A stretch of 31,937 bases of DNA from Nemertoderma westbladi (GCA_032718475.1 JAUCBJ010008962.1:1-31937), one strand, 5' to 3'; positions 10,269 through 18,861 are shown, counted from the stretch's first letter. Notes: generated from the letters alone by a model not told the origin. Translations and numbers: made by a program.

Positions 10269-10759
10269 TCCGAACGTTCACTCGCTCACCTGCAAGGTGG
10301 TGCCTTACCAAGGCGCAATACAGATGAGTGATGTATCTAAGATGTTCTGTACGGTTCGATAATGGCCTATTTTCTACTTAACTGCGCCTTTTAACCTAAA
10401 TTATCACTAATTAATTTTGAAGCTAGTAAATGAGCGTAATTTACAATTTCTGTCCGTTACTTTTATTATGTTCTAGAATAACTTCCCTTGTGTTGCCACT
10501 ATTTTGTAACTTTCAGCCCTATTCTATTTATTTATCTATTTAATTTGATTCTACTGTCCTACTACTTACTACTGCCTATGGATTATTCTATTCTCTAATC
10601 CACATTCTGGCCTACTCTGTATTCTGGCCTATGCAGTACAGCAGTATGCGTCGTGTGGCCACACGACTTACCCAGCTGTACTCATATGCCCCCCTCTCTC
10701 TACTAACTGCTAACTAATATCTATATCTATATCCCCTTTTACCTCTTACTCTCTCTCTT
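10269..10759. other. Non-coding spacer between Gag-protease and ORF2
   Basis: AT-rich, stops in all frames. On the - strand a possible splice acceptor (caccaccttgcag, AG ending at 10290) lies 22 nt before the ORF2 ATG. A spliced subgenomic RNA could explain how ORF2 is translated, but this rests on a short consensus only. Confidence 0.4.
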
Positions 10760-11312
10760 CTAACTAACGGTACTACGTACCCTCTAACTCTAATTCCAAC
10801 TAACTAACGGCACTTACGTACCCTCTAACTCTCTAACTAACTAGCGGTACTTACGTACCCTCTAACTCTCTAACTAACTATCGGTACTACGTACCCTCTA
10901 ACTCTCTAACTAACTAGCGGTACTTACGTACCCTCTAACTCTCTAACTAACTATCGGTACTACGTACCCTCTAACTCTCTAACTAACTAGCGGTACTTAC
11001 GTACCCTCTAGCTCTCTAACTAACTATCGGTACTACGTACCCTCTAACTCTCTAACTAACTAGCGGTACTTACGTACCCTCTAACTCTCTAACTAACTAT
11101 CGGTACTACGTACCCTCTAACTCTCTAACTAACTATCGGTACTTACATACCCTCTAACTCTCTGACTAACTAGGTACTACGTACCTTCTAACTAACTAAC
11201 TAAGTAGGTACTACGTACCTTCTAACTAACTCTCTGACTGGCGGTACTACGTACCTTCTAACTAACTAACTAACTAGGTACTACGTACCTTCTAACTAAC
11301 TCTCTGCCTACT
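10760..11312. repeat. 36/37-bp tandem array inside the element (about 15 units)
   Basis: Units run taactctctaactaacta then tcggtactacgtaccc or gcggtacttacgtaccc. The 36-bp and 37-bp forms alternate, giving a ~73-bp higher-order period in the middle. Each unit has the near-palindrome GGTAC-tac-GTACC. The right end degrades into shorter ctaactaacta units. It lies where pol would be in a complete BEL/Pao element. Confidence 0.9.
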
Positions 11313-11494
11313 AACTGCGTACCTACCATGTACTATTATTTTTATTTTATTTTATTTTTTATTTTGTTTGTGGGAAGGGCGTCTCGCCCTCAATCCCACC
11401 CCCCTCAGTCCAAAACTTGGACGACTAAACTCTACTCTAACTCCAAGTTAAGGTGCCCCTTCTAGCAGACAGGTAACACCTCTGCCCGCACCTT
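11313..11494. other. Short spacer after Gag-protease stop
   Basis: T-rich microsatellite-like stretch (ttttattttattttatt) followed by gagggcgtctcgccctc-like inverted sequence near 11378. No gene. Confidence 0.4.
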
Positions 11495-14281
11495 TTACGG
11501 ATCTAACTCTTCCATCCCAGTCCAACCTGTTGGACAACTCAGCGACCCAAGGGGTGATTCCTCCAGCAGGCAACTCTCCCACTGCCCCCCTATAGGTTCT
11601 CTAATTCTTCGCTCCGCTCTCCTTGTCAATTCGATAGGTGGTCTTTTCTCCTGTTTTTGGAAATGCTGTCTGCTATTTATGTTTCTGATCTCGTGGTCGT
11701 CCCTTGGCGGCAAAGTGCCACCCTTCAACGTGTCACCCGGCGGTATAATGCCGCCCCTGTTCTTCTCCTTAATCTTAGATGCCACCTCTGCTGGCCTCCC
11801 CCTTAATATGTGTGCTGGCATTAAAGGCCTCGACGACCCCCGTTCGTCCTTCGGTATACACGGTCTCTGCCCATGTAATGCCCCCTCACACTCTGTCAGT
11901 CCCGCGTGCGTATGCAGCACGCCTCCTACTCTCCCGGCTCCTTTGTCCACCATATGTTTATTCATGGGCTTCTCTGCCCCTGGTCTGATCGTCTCACATC
12001 TTCTCCCTTTCCATCTTGTATTCTTACTCGGCTTCCCCCTTGTCGGTATGCCTCTCAACCGGACCGGCGTCTCTTCCGGACGCTCCTCTGGACACTCCAC
12101 CGGACACTTCTCCGGTTTGTCCTCCCGACACTCCACCGTCCGCTCCTCTCCATCTCCATACCGATACTTGCTGGGACCCTTATTCCAACCCATCGTCTCT
12201 AGATCTTCTGCATCCATACCATTCTCCTCCGCCCACTCTCTTGGTGTTGCTTCTACTTCTAGCTGTCTACCACTATTGCCCATCTCTGGCCTCTCCTCTA
12301 TCTCGTCAGTTCCTGGCACCATGCATCCTGAACTCTCAGACACATGGAATGGTATATTACTCTTAATTGGGCCTGTCAGTGTCCACCCGAATGGTGTTAA
12401 TATGGCCACCGGGTCACTCTGCTTGTCTTCGCCGAAGACCGTTTGCATTCTTTCGTGGGCCGTTGGGCAGTCCATACCTACTATGATGGATACCTTCCTA
12501 ACGTCCACGTCTGGGATTGAGAAGTCAATGTCGTCCAGGAATTTATACTGCTCGACCTCGATGTTGGTTGGTCGCCTGGCATTGATATTAATTGACTCTA
12601 TCACTTGGATGGGGTCGATGGTTGCCCCATAGTCGCATCCTGGTGCCACTGCTGCAATTGCGCACCGTCCTGTTCTCATCTCCAGGATCTCATCTTTGCT
12701 AGAGATGGTTGTTACCGCCATCCTGCTTGGCCTCGTTCTCAATCCTATCTCTTCGGCCACCCATTCCTCGACTAATGTGAAGGCAGCTCCACTATCAACC
12801 AGCATTAGTGTTGTTACTGATCGATTGCCTTCCCCGATCACTCGCACTGGTACTACTCCAAGTAACACCGTTCCCCTCTTCTTCGCCCCTACTGTGCTCG
12901 TCGCCATCGTTTGGCCTCTCCTTTGACCAAATTTTATTGGCTTCTCCTTGCACTCCCTTGCTCTATGTCCACTCATTACACATCGCGAGCAGATTTTATT
13001 GCTGAACGCATAATCTATCTGATCTTGCCTAGGTAGCGCCTGCCAGTACCTGCAGTTCATGGTTTGATGAAGCGCATTTGCGTGTAGCTGGCATTTGCTC
13101 TTTGGGTCGTAGCCCTCTTTATACAGTGCATTGCGTATCGCAGTTGCGTTTGTACCAAAGTCCCTACTATTCTTATTGTTTGGATTTAGCCTACTGGACG
13201 TACTGGGGTTATGTTTATTCGTGCTGTTATTGTTCCCCTGTCCGTTCCATGGTGTTGTCTCATCTTCGGCTAGCTGTGGACTTGCAGTCCCCTGCGTCGC
13301 TGCATATGGCAATGATTGCCTGAGTCTCGGTAATGCGTTTGATGTGTTGTGCTCTGGTTTCGGTCTATGGTAGTCTGTCTTCGGTCCCTTTCCCAGGCTA
13401 TCTTCGCTATAGACTGGGTCAGTTATTAGTTCAGCCTCGTAGTTTAAGAAGTTTGACATTTCTTCTAAACCCGGTTCCGCACCCTTCTTGTCTCGAGTGG
13501 AGAAAGCAATTTTCCTCCACTTGTTGCGCATCCAACTCGGTAGTGCCTGCGCTATCGTGGTGATGTTATTGGACGCATTGAGCTCGTATGGCGCGTCTAG
13601 CGTCTTCAGCACGATCAGCGCCTTTTCGACTTTGTTAGCGAACGTCTTAATGCTAACGGGATTATCCTGTAGGCCACCCGATGTTATGCCCCTCAGCGTC
13701 TGCCTGATGATCTTGGCCGGGTGCCCGTATTCCCTATCCAGTGCCCGCCATGCTGTCGTGAAGCCGCCCTCTATTCCTTGATATTGCCTCACGATATCGT
13801 ATGCTGGGCCTCCCGTGTATACTTGCAGATACTTTAGGCACTCCGCCTGCGTCAAGTTTTTTGTTAGTATTTCGTTACTATACATGCGCCGAAACTGTAG
13901 ATATTCTTCCGGCCTACTCCCATCGAATTTGAATGGTTCCACGGGTGGTAGCTCGATCCTCGTTTTCAACGCATCGATCAACGTGGCCATCCCCATCGCC
14001 TGCGCTTCCAATGGATTCGACGGGTGCTGTATAGTTTCTCCTGTCTGGTGCGGTTCGTCCGTCCTATTTCTTGACTTTCTCTGACTTGGGTATGTCATCG
14101 GGGGTAGCGGCCCCCTCCATATTTCTGTGTCACACGACCTATTCTCATCCAAGGGTCTCGTTGTTCTTGCTCCTATCGGGGTATATTGTTGATATTGTGA
14201 TGGGGGAATGTCACCCTGTCCCCCCCCCCCACCGGTATGTTTGGTACTGGGGTTGATGTTAATATGTTGGGGCCCATACAC
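11495..14281 (-). CDS. gag-pr: Gag capsid, zinc knuckle and aspartic protease (BEL/Pao type)
   Basis: 928-codon frame. Residues ~105-255 resemble the BEL/Pao capsid-like region (DUF1759): PFKFDGSRPEEYLQF, then a helical YLQVYTGGPAYDIV and ALDREYGHP. Residues 397-410 are a degenerate knuckle with His in the second Cys position. A normal CCHC knuckle lies at 431-444 (CSRCVMSGHRAREC). The protease (A16/DUF1758 type) starts near 470, with catalytic LVDSGAAFTLV at ~494-504 and a flap and closing strand VSIIVGMDC. It ends with PVAILTPFGWTLTGP, diagnostic for this superfamily. After ~650 the sequence is Glu/Arg/Gly-rich low complexity and stops; the reverse transcriptase that should follow is absent. 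The frame is entered through the G11 run at 14220-14230, since the preceding frame overlaps to 14173. The listed start codon is therefore probably not the true start. Confidence 0.85.
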   Translation of the reverse strand: MYGPQHININPSTKHTGGGGGQGDIPPSQYQQYTPIGARTTRPLDENRSCDTEIWRGPLPPMTYPSQRKSRNRTDEPHQTGETIQHPSNPLEAQAMGMATLIDALKTRIELPPVEPFKFDGSRPEEYLQFRRMYSNEILTKNLTQAECLKYLQVYTGGPAYDIVRQYQGIEGGFTTAWRALDREYGHPAKIIRQTLRGITSGGLQDNPVSIKTFANKVEKALIVLKTLDAPYELNASNNITTIAQALPSWMRNKWRKIAFSTRDKKGAEPGLEEMSNFLNYEAELITDPVYSEDSLGKGPKTDYHRPKPEHNTSNALPRLRQSLPYAATQGTASPQLAEDETTPWNGQGNNNSTNKHNPSTSSRLNPNNKNSRDFGTNATAIRNALYKEGYDPKSKCQLHANALHQTMNCRYWQALPRQDQIDYAFSNKICSRCVMSGHRARECKEKPIKFGQRRGQTMATSTVGAKKRGTVLLGVVPVRVIGEGNRSVTTLMLVDSGAAFTLVEEWVAEEIGLRTRPSRMAVTTISSKDEILEMRTGRCAIAAVAPGCDYGATIDPIQVIESININARRPTNIEVEQYKFLDDIDFSIPDVDVRKVSIIVGMDCPTAHERMQTVFGEDKQSDPVAILTPFGWTLTGPIKSNIPFHVSESSGCMVPGTDEIEERPEMGNSGRQLEVEATPREWAEENGMDAEDLETMGWNKGPSKYRYGDGEERTVECREDKPEKCPVECPEERPEETPVRLRGIPTRGKPSKNTRWKGRRCETIRPGAEKPMNKHMVDKGAGRVGGVLHTHAGLTECEGALHGQRPCIPKDERGSSRPLMPAHILRGRPAEVASKIKEKNRGGIIPPGDTLKGGTLPPRDDHEIRNINSRQHFQKQEKRPPIELTRRAERRIREPIGGQWESCLLEESPLGSLSCPTGWTGMEELDP

Positions 14282-15159
14282 CTATCCGCAATAATTCCCC
14301 CCTCCCCTGGGTATATGTTATGTCCCTGCATGCTGTAGTCATACTGCTGTACTGGTACCGGTATAGGCCTATCAGCTTCTGGCCTACTCGCCGGTATGTA
14401 TTCCGCGACTTCCGGGTTTAATCCCGTTGTCCACGCTATCCTATCGCCTACATTGCCTCTCTCAGTATGGCCTATGGTATGTGCAGTAAGGCCTACAGTA
14501 TGTCCTACAGTCTGCATGTGTCGCTCGGGATCGAAGTTTATTCTTCTCGAATAATCCTCCCCGCGGCTACCGTATTCTCGATCGGTAGGTATATTCCGTC
14601 GGAAAGTTTCTCTTCGACCCCCCTCTCTACTGTTCTCATCTTCGTACCGGTACATCGCGTACCCCTCTCTCGGCGCGTAGTGCGCCTCGCCGGGTCGCAT
14701 CTCTCCGGGGCGACGGCAATCTCCCGGAGTCCGACCCCACTGACTCTCCGTTCTCATCTCGACTACCGACGGCTCGCTATCCGTCCTCGCTCTTCTATCG
14801 TTCGCGGCGATACCTCTACTACTGTCTTCTCTTCTTCTCCTTTCAGTGGAGTATTCCCGCTCGTGAGATCTCTCGTCGACCTCCCGGTTAAACCCCACTG
14901 TTCTTCTTCCCTCTTCTGATCGGGCTCGACGCTTCGTCCGCCCTCTCACGACGTCAACCTGTCTCTCTCTGCTCGGTCGCACGCCGCTGGGGATACTCGC
15001 AATCCCCCTATTACTTTCCGTCGCCGGTTGTTGCGGTTTACCTATTTCGGCCCTGCGCATTATCCGCTGACGGCTGTGGGGCACTCTCTGCCCCCCCCCC
15101 CTTTCGCCGCTAACTCGCTGTTGTGGGGCTCTCGTAGCCCCCCCCCCCCCACTCGCCAC
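14173..15159 (-). pseudogene. Gag segment, Arg/Gly/Glu-rich, out of frame with its neighbours
   Basis: 328 codons without a domain I recognise. Composition is Arg, Glu, Gly and Ser rich, with RG/RGG-like patches typical of disordered RNA-binding regions. It overlaps the preceding frame at the C13 run 15138-15150 (+ strand) and the following frame at the C11 run 14220-14230. A third C run at 15091-15101 lies inside it. It enters by +1 and leaves by -1 relative to the flanking frames. I read it as the middle part of one long Gag whose frame is broken, or mis-assembled, at the G tracts. A separate protein is less likely because no ATG with context opens it. Confidence 0.65.
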
Positions 15160-16015
15160 ATCTAACTTCGCTATCTCTCATCCCGCCACCATATCCCTCT
15201 CCAGTCGACACATCAACCCTACCGCGGTCGGGTCTATTCACCCCCGCCTCTCTCTCTGCTATCGCGTGGCCTACCAGGCCCTCTGCTCCCTGCCTACCGA
15301 CTATGTGGCCTACCAGGCCCTCGCTGGGTCTATTCAACCCAGCCACTCCCTGCCTACCGACTATATGGCCTACCAGGCCCTCGCTGGGTCTATTCAACCC
15401 AGCCACTCCCTGCCTACCAACTACGTGGCCTACCAGGCCCTCGCTGGGTCCATCCAACCCAGCCACTCCCTGCCTACCAACTACGTGGCCTACCAGGCCC
15501 TCGCCGGGTCTACCTAACCCAGCCACTCCCTGCCTACCAACTACGTGGCCTACCAGGCCCTCGCCGGGTCTACCTAACCCAGCTACTTCCGGCCTACTAA
15601 CTACGTGGCCTATCAGGGCCCCATCTGTCTGGCCATATACGCCCGACGTGTTTACATTAATAGCATCCGTATTGGAAACGGAATTAATTTGTTCGTTCGA
15701 AATAAAATCATTTGAATTATCTTGCGCGACTACACTATCTGAATTATTTTGTAAATTCGGGCTCGCTGAATTATTTAAGTTATTTGGATTATTTTGTGTA
15801 ATTGCATTACTTAAATTATTTTGTAAGTTCGAATTTGGGTTATTACTTTGATTATTTGGATTATTTTGCGTAGCTACATTAATATTAGAATTATTTTCTA
15901 CATTAATATTAGGAATGTCCTGATTTAAATTTAAATTACTACCACTAGGCAAAGTATTTCCTGCAATAAAGGTTTGATTAGAATCATCCCATACGGTACT
16001 ATTAATATTAACCAC
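15110..16015 (-). pseudogene. Gag segment, Asn-rich then 20-residue repeats
   Basis: 301 codons; the first codon is GTG, so this is a continuation rather than a start. The first ~115 residues are dominated by Asn (NNPNNQSNN patterns). Residues ~130-260 are tandem 20-residue repeats with GLVGHVVGRQGVAGL, encoded by the 60-bp DNA repeat at 15301-15600. The frame stays open upstream through the G19 run at 16041-16059, where it meets the coiled-coil segment in another frame. No known domain. Likely the low-complexity N-terminal part of the element's Gag. Confidence 0.65.
15301..15600. repeat. Five 60-bp tandem repeats in Gag
   Basis: Exact 60-bp period. Each unit starts ctaNgtggcctaccagg (one unit has ctatatggcc). 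Partial, more divergent units flank both sides (15256-15300, 15601-15620). Units differ by a few bases and keep the - strand frame. Confidence 0.95.
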
Positions 16016-16340
16016 GTCTACTGTACCATTAACATTATTACCCCCCCCCCCCCCCCCCCGCCCGTACGGTCACACCAGTTTTGGGTCTGTCGTGCGGTCC
16101 CTGTAAGTGGGGTATTAATAAATTTATCCACGGCCCCTGGCTCCTCTAAAATACTCGAGCCTGTCTCGCTCTCAGACGCCCCCGCCCGCACCAGTTGCAG
16201 CTCGTGCGCGCGTCTAACCCTATGTTCCCCAAGCTCACTTTGGCGTCTCTTTAATTCCTCATGGTCTCGCTCGGCTCCTGCCATTCTCCTCTCACACTCC
16301 CGCGTGTCCCGCTCAGCCAACTCTACTACTTTCCTAGCAC

Positions 16341-16575
16341 TCTCCCTTCGCCTCGCTTCACGCTCCTTACGTTCACTTTCCTTTCTCGCCTCATGCTCCT
16401 TGCGTTCCGCCTCACGCTCTTTGCGTTCCTTTTCCTCCCTTGCCTCACGCTCCTAGCGTTCCCTTTCTTCCCTTGCCCCACGCTCCTTGCGTTCCCTTTC
16501 TTCTCTCGCCTCATGCTCCTTGCGTTCCGCCTCGCGCTCTTTGCGTTCCCTTTCCTCTCTCGCCTCACGTTCCCT
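16341..16575. repeat. Repeats encoding the Arg/Glu coiled coil
   Basis: Related blocks of ctcacgctccttgcgttcc on the + strand, in roughly 18-60 bp steps, all multiples of three. They encode the EREAR/ERKER coiled coil on the - strand. The in-frame TAG falls in one unit as a single-base change. Confidence 0.75.
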
Positions 16576-17266
16576 ACACTCCTTTTCCTCTATTTCCTCA
16601 CACTCCCTAAGGCCTCTCAAAGCCCTTTCGGCCCTCTCTCCGGTTTCTCTAATCAATGCCGCTTCCCTCTCTAGCCGCATTCTCCCCTCCTCTAGCCGTT
16701 TATCCATTTCCCTCTGACCTTGCTCTATCAGCTCGAGACGGTACGCGGCACCTGCCTCTCTCACCAGTCTTTCTTTCGCGGAGGATGTAGCAGACTTATC
16801 GGTTACGACGGACTCCCTCCGCCTTCCCGATCTACTAACTTTCCCCCTCCTCCCGGAACTCCCTCCGACCGACGAGGCCGAATCCTCGGGGTTAACCTCG
16901 GATTCGCCCCCTTCAGGTCTGTTCCAACCCATTAATTTTATACCCCGGGCATCGATTAAATATGGCCCTATGTACACTACACTAGGTTGTATACCCCCAT
17001 GCCGCCATGAGTCATACAGTTCCTCGGCAACCTTTCTCGCTCTCTCCTCGGCCAATTCTCTCTGCCCGAAACGCATTAGATAGTATAAATGTCTGTCCGA
17101 CTTACCTAGTCCTGACTTCAGTTTTACCTCGTCTATCGTTTTCCCCTTTCTGGCCTCCTCTAGTAGTCTCCGGGTCGCGTTGTAGGCCCGTCGAAGTCGC
17201 TCAGAAACCCCGACGTCCTCGTCGCCGACCTCTCGTCCGTCTCTCCGGGTTCGACGTCGTACCGGC

Positions 17267-17447
17267 GGCCCCACCGTCGCCGTTCCGGCGGGCCGTCCGT
17301 CGCCCTCGGCCTGTGGCTGGCCGGCGACATCGGTACCGATATCTCCTTCGTCTCTCTGCGTCCGGGCGCTCGCACCGTCGGCCCCACCGTCGCCGTTTCG
17401 GTGGGCCGCTCGTCGCCCTCGGCCTGTGGCTGGCCGGCGACACCGGT
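17267..17447. repeat. 68-bp direct repeat, 113 bp apart
   Basis: 17267-17334 and 17380-17447 are homologous (both contain cctgtggctggccggcgac). Because 113 is not a multiple of three, the same peptide, VAGQPQAEGD, is encoded in two different - strand frames. The duplication therefore shifts the Gag frame. Confidence 0.85.
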
Positions 17448-17741
17448 GCGTCGACCCCCGTCCCGTGTCGACTCGTCTCCTTCTCCCTCGAGCTCGTTCT
17501 CTCTATCCTCCGACTCGACCTCGGGTTCCAGGCCCTCCCTCGTCCTGAACTGCCGGATGACCCGTTACCGATGGGTCCGGCGTCGTGGGCCTATATCGCC
17601 TGGTTGCGGCCTCGCGGATCGTTAGCTCTTCGTCCGGGGTCCGCGTCGGTGTTATCTCACCCGACTGACTCATCTTTCCTTCTGCAGATTTGGTGGCTGG
17701 TGGTTACTGAGTTTATCTAGGGCGGCAGCTGGTTTAGTTAC

Positions 17742-18279
17742 TGTGACGGGATCCAAGAGGGATCCCGGTTTATCCGGTTTTAGTTCACGCGTCCCCGCCG
17801 TGTATAAAGAGTAAATGAGTTTGTGCTGTTTGTCGTATATAATATGATATGCAGATATAGATATAGATATAGATAATATTGTCGTATATGGAAGGCGGGA
17901 TACGGTAACTAAAGTCCCGGTCCTTCCCTATCTAAAACTATGTAACCTAATCTAGCACCGGTATTGCACTGAGATAACTGAATTGGTATGATTACTGCCA
18001 AGTGGCTATATTGCACGGTTGGCCTTGTTACTCTACCTAATCGATGCCTTTCCCCCCTCTGATTGGTTGATACCCTTGTTGGCGCCCTTTGGAGTGTTCC
18101 CGTTCACTCCACCTATTCTCTCTGGGTTAGGGGTTTGGCCCCTGACCCTCATTGTGTGCTTCTCCTTCCCATTCTTATTGGGATGCCACGAGTTGGTTAA
18201 TTACCCAATCTCGTGGCTCCCAATATTGCTTATCGGCTTATAACTTTATGGGGTGTTAGCGGGATTGAATAAGCTAACA
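17742..18279 (-). repeat. 5' LTR of the retrotransposon (538 bp)
   Basis: Copy of 6460-7008 with about seven substitutions and three indels by eye, several in the GATATA microsatellite. As the upstream LTR on the - strand it would carry the promoter: CCAAT box, then an AT-rich TATA-like region. The ~60 nt after it on the - strand contain no TGG, so no canonical tRNA primer-binding site is seen. Confidence 0.93.
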
Positions 18280-18284
18280 GCCGT
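18280..18284. repeat. Target-site duplication GCCGT (right copy)
   Basis: Directly follows the GCTAACA end of the right LTR and leads into tttaagttggag, the continuation of the interrupted minisatellite unit. Confidence 0.93.
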
Positions 18285-18441
18285 TTAAGTTGGAGTCTCA
18301 GGGTTAGAGAATGTGTCCCAATGTGATCCGTCCCAACCCTCCCTCCCGTAGACGCCGTTTAGGTTGGAGTCTCAGGGTTAGAGAATGTGTCCCAATGTGA
18401 TCCCTCCCAACCCTCCTTCCCGTAGACGCCGTTTAGGTTGG
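18285..18441. repeat. ~74-bp minisatellite, right part (about two units)
   Basis: Same unit as 5528-6459, with gagaatgtgtcccaatgtg at about 18307 and 18383. The array ends at gttggag. Confidence 0.93.
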
Positions 18442-18511
18442 AGTAGCTGCACTCCCGATACCACCAAGCCCCGTTGTGGTAGTCGGCGGCGCAGTTTCCG
18501 GAATGAGGATT

Positions 18512-18586
18512 GTTATCGCGGTCTTTAGTTGAGAACGGTTGTCCTCACTCAATGGACAACCTTTCTCAACTATAGATAGTGATAAC
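18512..18586. repeat. Long imperfect inverted repeat (33-bp arms)
   Basis: Arms begin gttatc and end ggttgtcc, about five mismatches in 33, with a 9-nt loop. The inner 17 bp (18528-18544 with 18554-18570) has one mismatch. It sits directly downstream of the FReD fragment in that fragment's reading direction. It could be a small foldback or MITE remnant. Confidence 0.75.
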
Positions 18587-18621
18587 GTCCCGATTACTCC
18601 CCACCGGGACTCCCATAAAGC

Positions 18622-18861
18622 AGCTGTACCGCTGTACCCAGATATATGTAGCTTAGAGTTATCAGTAGAGTCACCAATACTGAAGTAATACTCAGCGTAC
18701 TTGTGTGTGAATAGCATCCAAACCTAGAAAAAACTCCCTCTCCTCATCACCAAATCCTGTTACATAACTGGTCCAATCGCGATAGAAGTCTTTTTATCCA
18801 ACTACCCGCCTCTGTATCACTGTATGAATAACCACTGACCTCCATGGACTGAGTTGTCACA
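18622..18861 (-). pseudogene. Fibrinogen-related domain (FReD) fragment, frameshifted
   Basis: The - strand encodes successive FReD landmarks in different frames. First CDNSVHGGQW. Then VIQRRVVG, a stop, and KDFYRDWTSYVTGFGDEER running into EFFLGLDAIH. Then, after a frame change and loss of about 20 residues, HKYAEYYFSIGDSTDNSKL and HISGYSGTA. Real FReD domains have these in one frame in this order (GGGWTVIQRR, GFGD..EFWLGLD, YAEY..F.VGDES, GYSGTAGD). The fragment ends where unrelated DNA and the hairpin at 18512-18586 begin. FReD proteins are secreted lectin-like recognition molecules, often in large families in invertebrates. No signal peptide, upstream exon or C-terminal half is visible, so this is a dead fragment. 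A 94-codon frame at 18433-18717 covers only its last part. Confidence 0.75.

Larger units (their letters stand above)
16018..17673 (-). pseudogene. Gag N-terminal segment with charged coiled coil, broken frame
   Basis: The best start is ATG at 17673 (MSQSGEITPTRTPDEELTI), 68 nt after the 5' LTR. That frame meets a TAG at 17505-17503. A different frame is open over ~17550-17390 with an acidic sequence, and the first frame resumes after a direct-repeat region. From 17274 on it encodes a globular stretch (SERLRRAYNATRRLLEEARKG, then HLYYLMRFGQRELAEERARK and VVYIGPYLIDARGIK). A long Arg/Glu coiled coil follows, built on EREAREERERK. A TAG at 16455-16453 replaces the AAG found at the same point of neighbouring repeats, and the frame then runs on to 16018. 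The family is not recognised; its position says Gag. Confidence 0.6.
6460..18279 (-). mobile_element. BEL/Pao-like LTR retrotransposon, 11.8 kb, pol-less, with exonuclease-like/CCHC ORF
   Basis: Two near-identical terminal repeats in direct orientation (6460-7008, 17742-18279) begin TGTGACGG and end GCTAACA. A 5-bp target duplication flanks them and a G-rich purine tract abuts the 3' LTR. Genes read on the - strand. The Gag-protease belongs to the BEL/Pao type by its capsid-like region, zinc knuckle, DSG protease and TPFGWTLTGP motif. No reverse transcriptase, RNase H or integrase frame exists between the LTRs. A second, intact 849-codon ORF lies 3' of Gag. By eye the LTRs differ by about seven substitutions and three indels, so the insertion is not brand new. 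The element is best read as non-autonomous, depending on pol supplied in trans (inference). Confidence 0.9.

Noticed and set aside
11495-11800. Remnant of the integrase C-terminus in the Gag tail (PLMPAHILRGRP)
   Set aside because: Slight resemblance to the end of BEL/Pao polyproteins, but too short and without neighbouring motifs.
11679-12632. 317-codon + strand ORF
   Set aside because: Antisense to the protease and tail of Gag; Ser/Pro/Leu-rich composition typical of a mirror frame.
15266-15851. + strand ORFs made of repeated 20-residue units
   Set aside because: The 60-bp repeat keeps any frame open; the - strand frame links to Gag.
18433-18717. 94-codon - strand ORF taken as a small gene
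   Set aside because: Its first third is the FReD fragment and the rest is the hairpin region; it starts inside a frameshifted domain.
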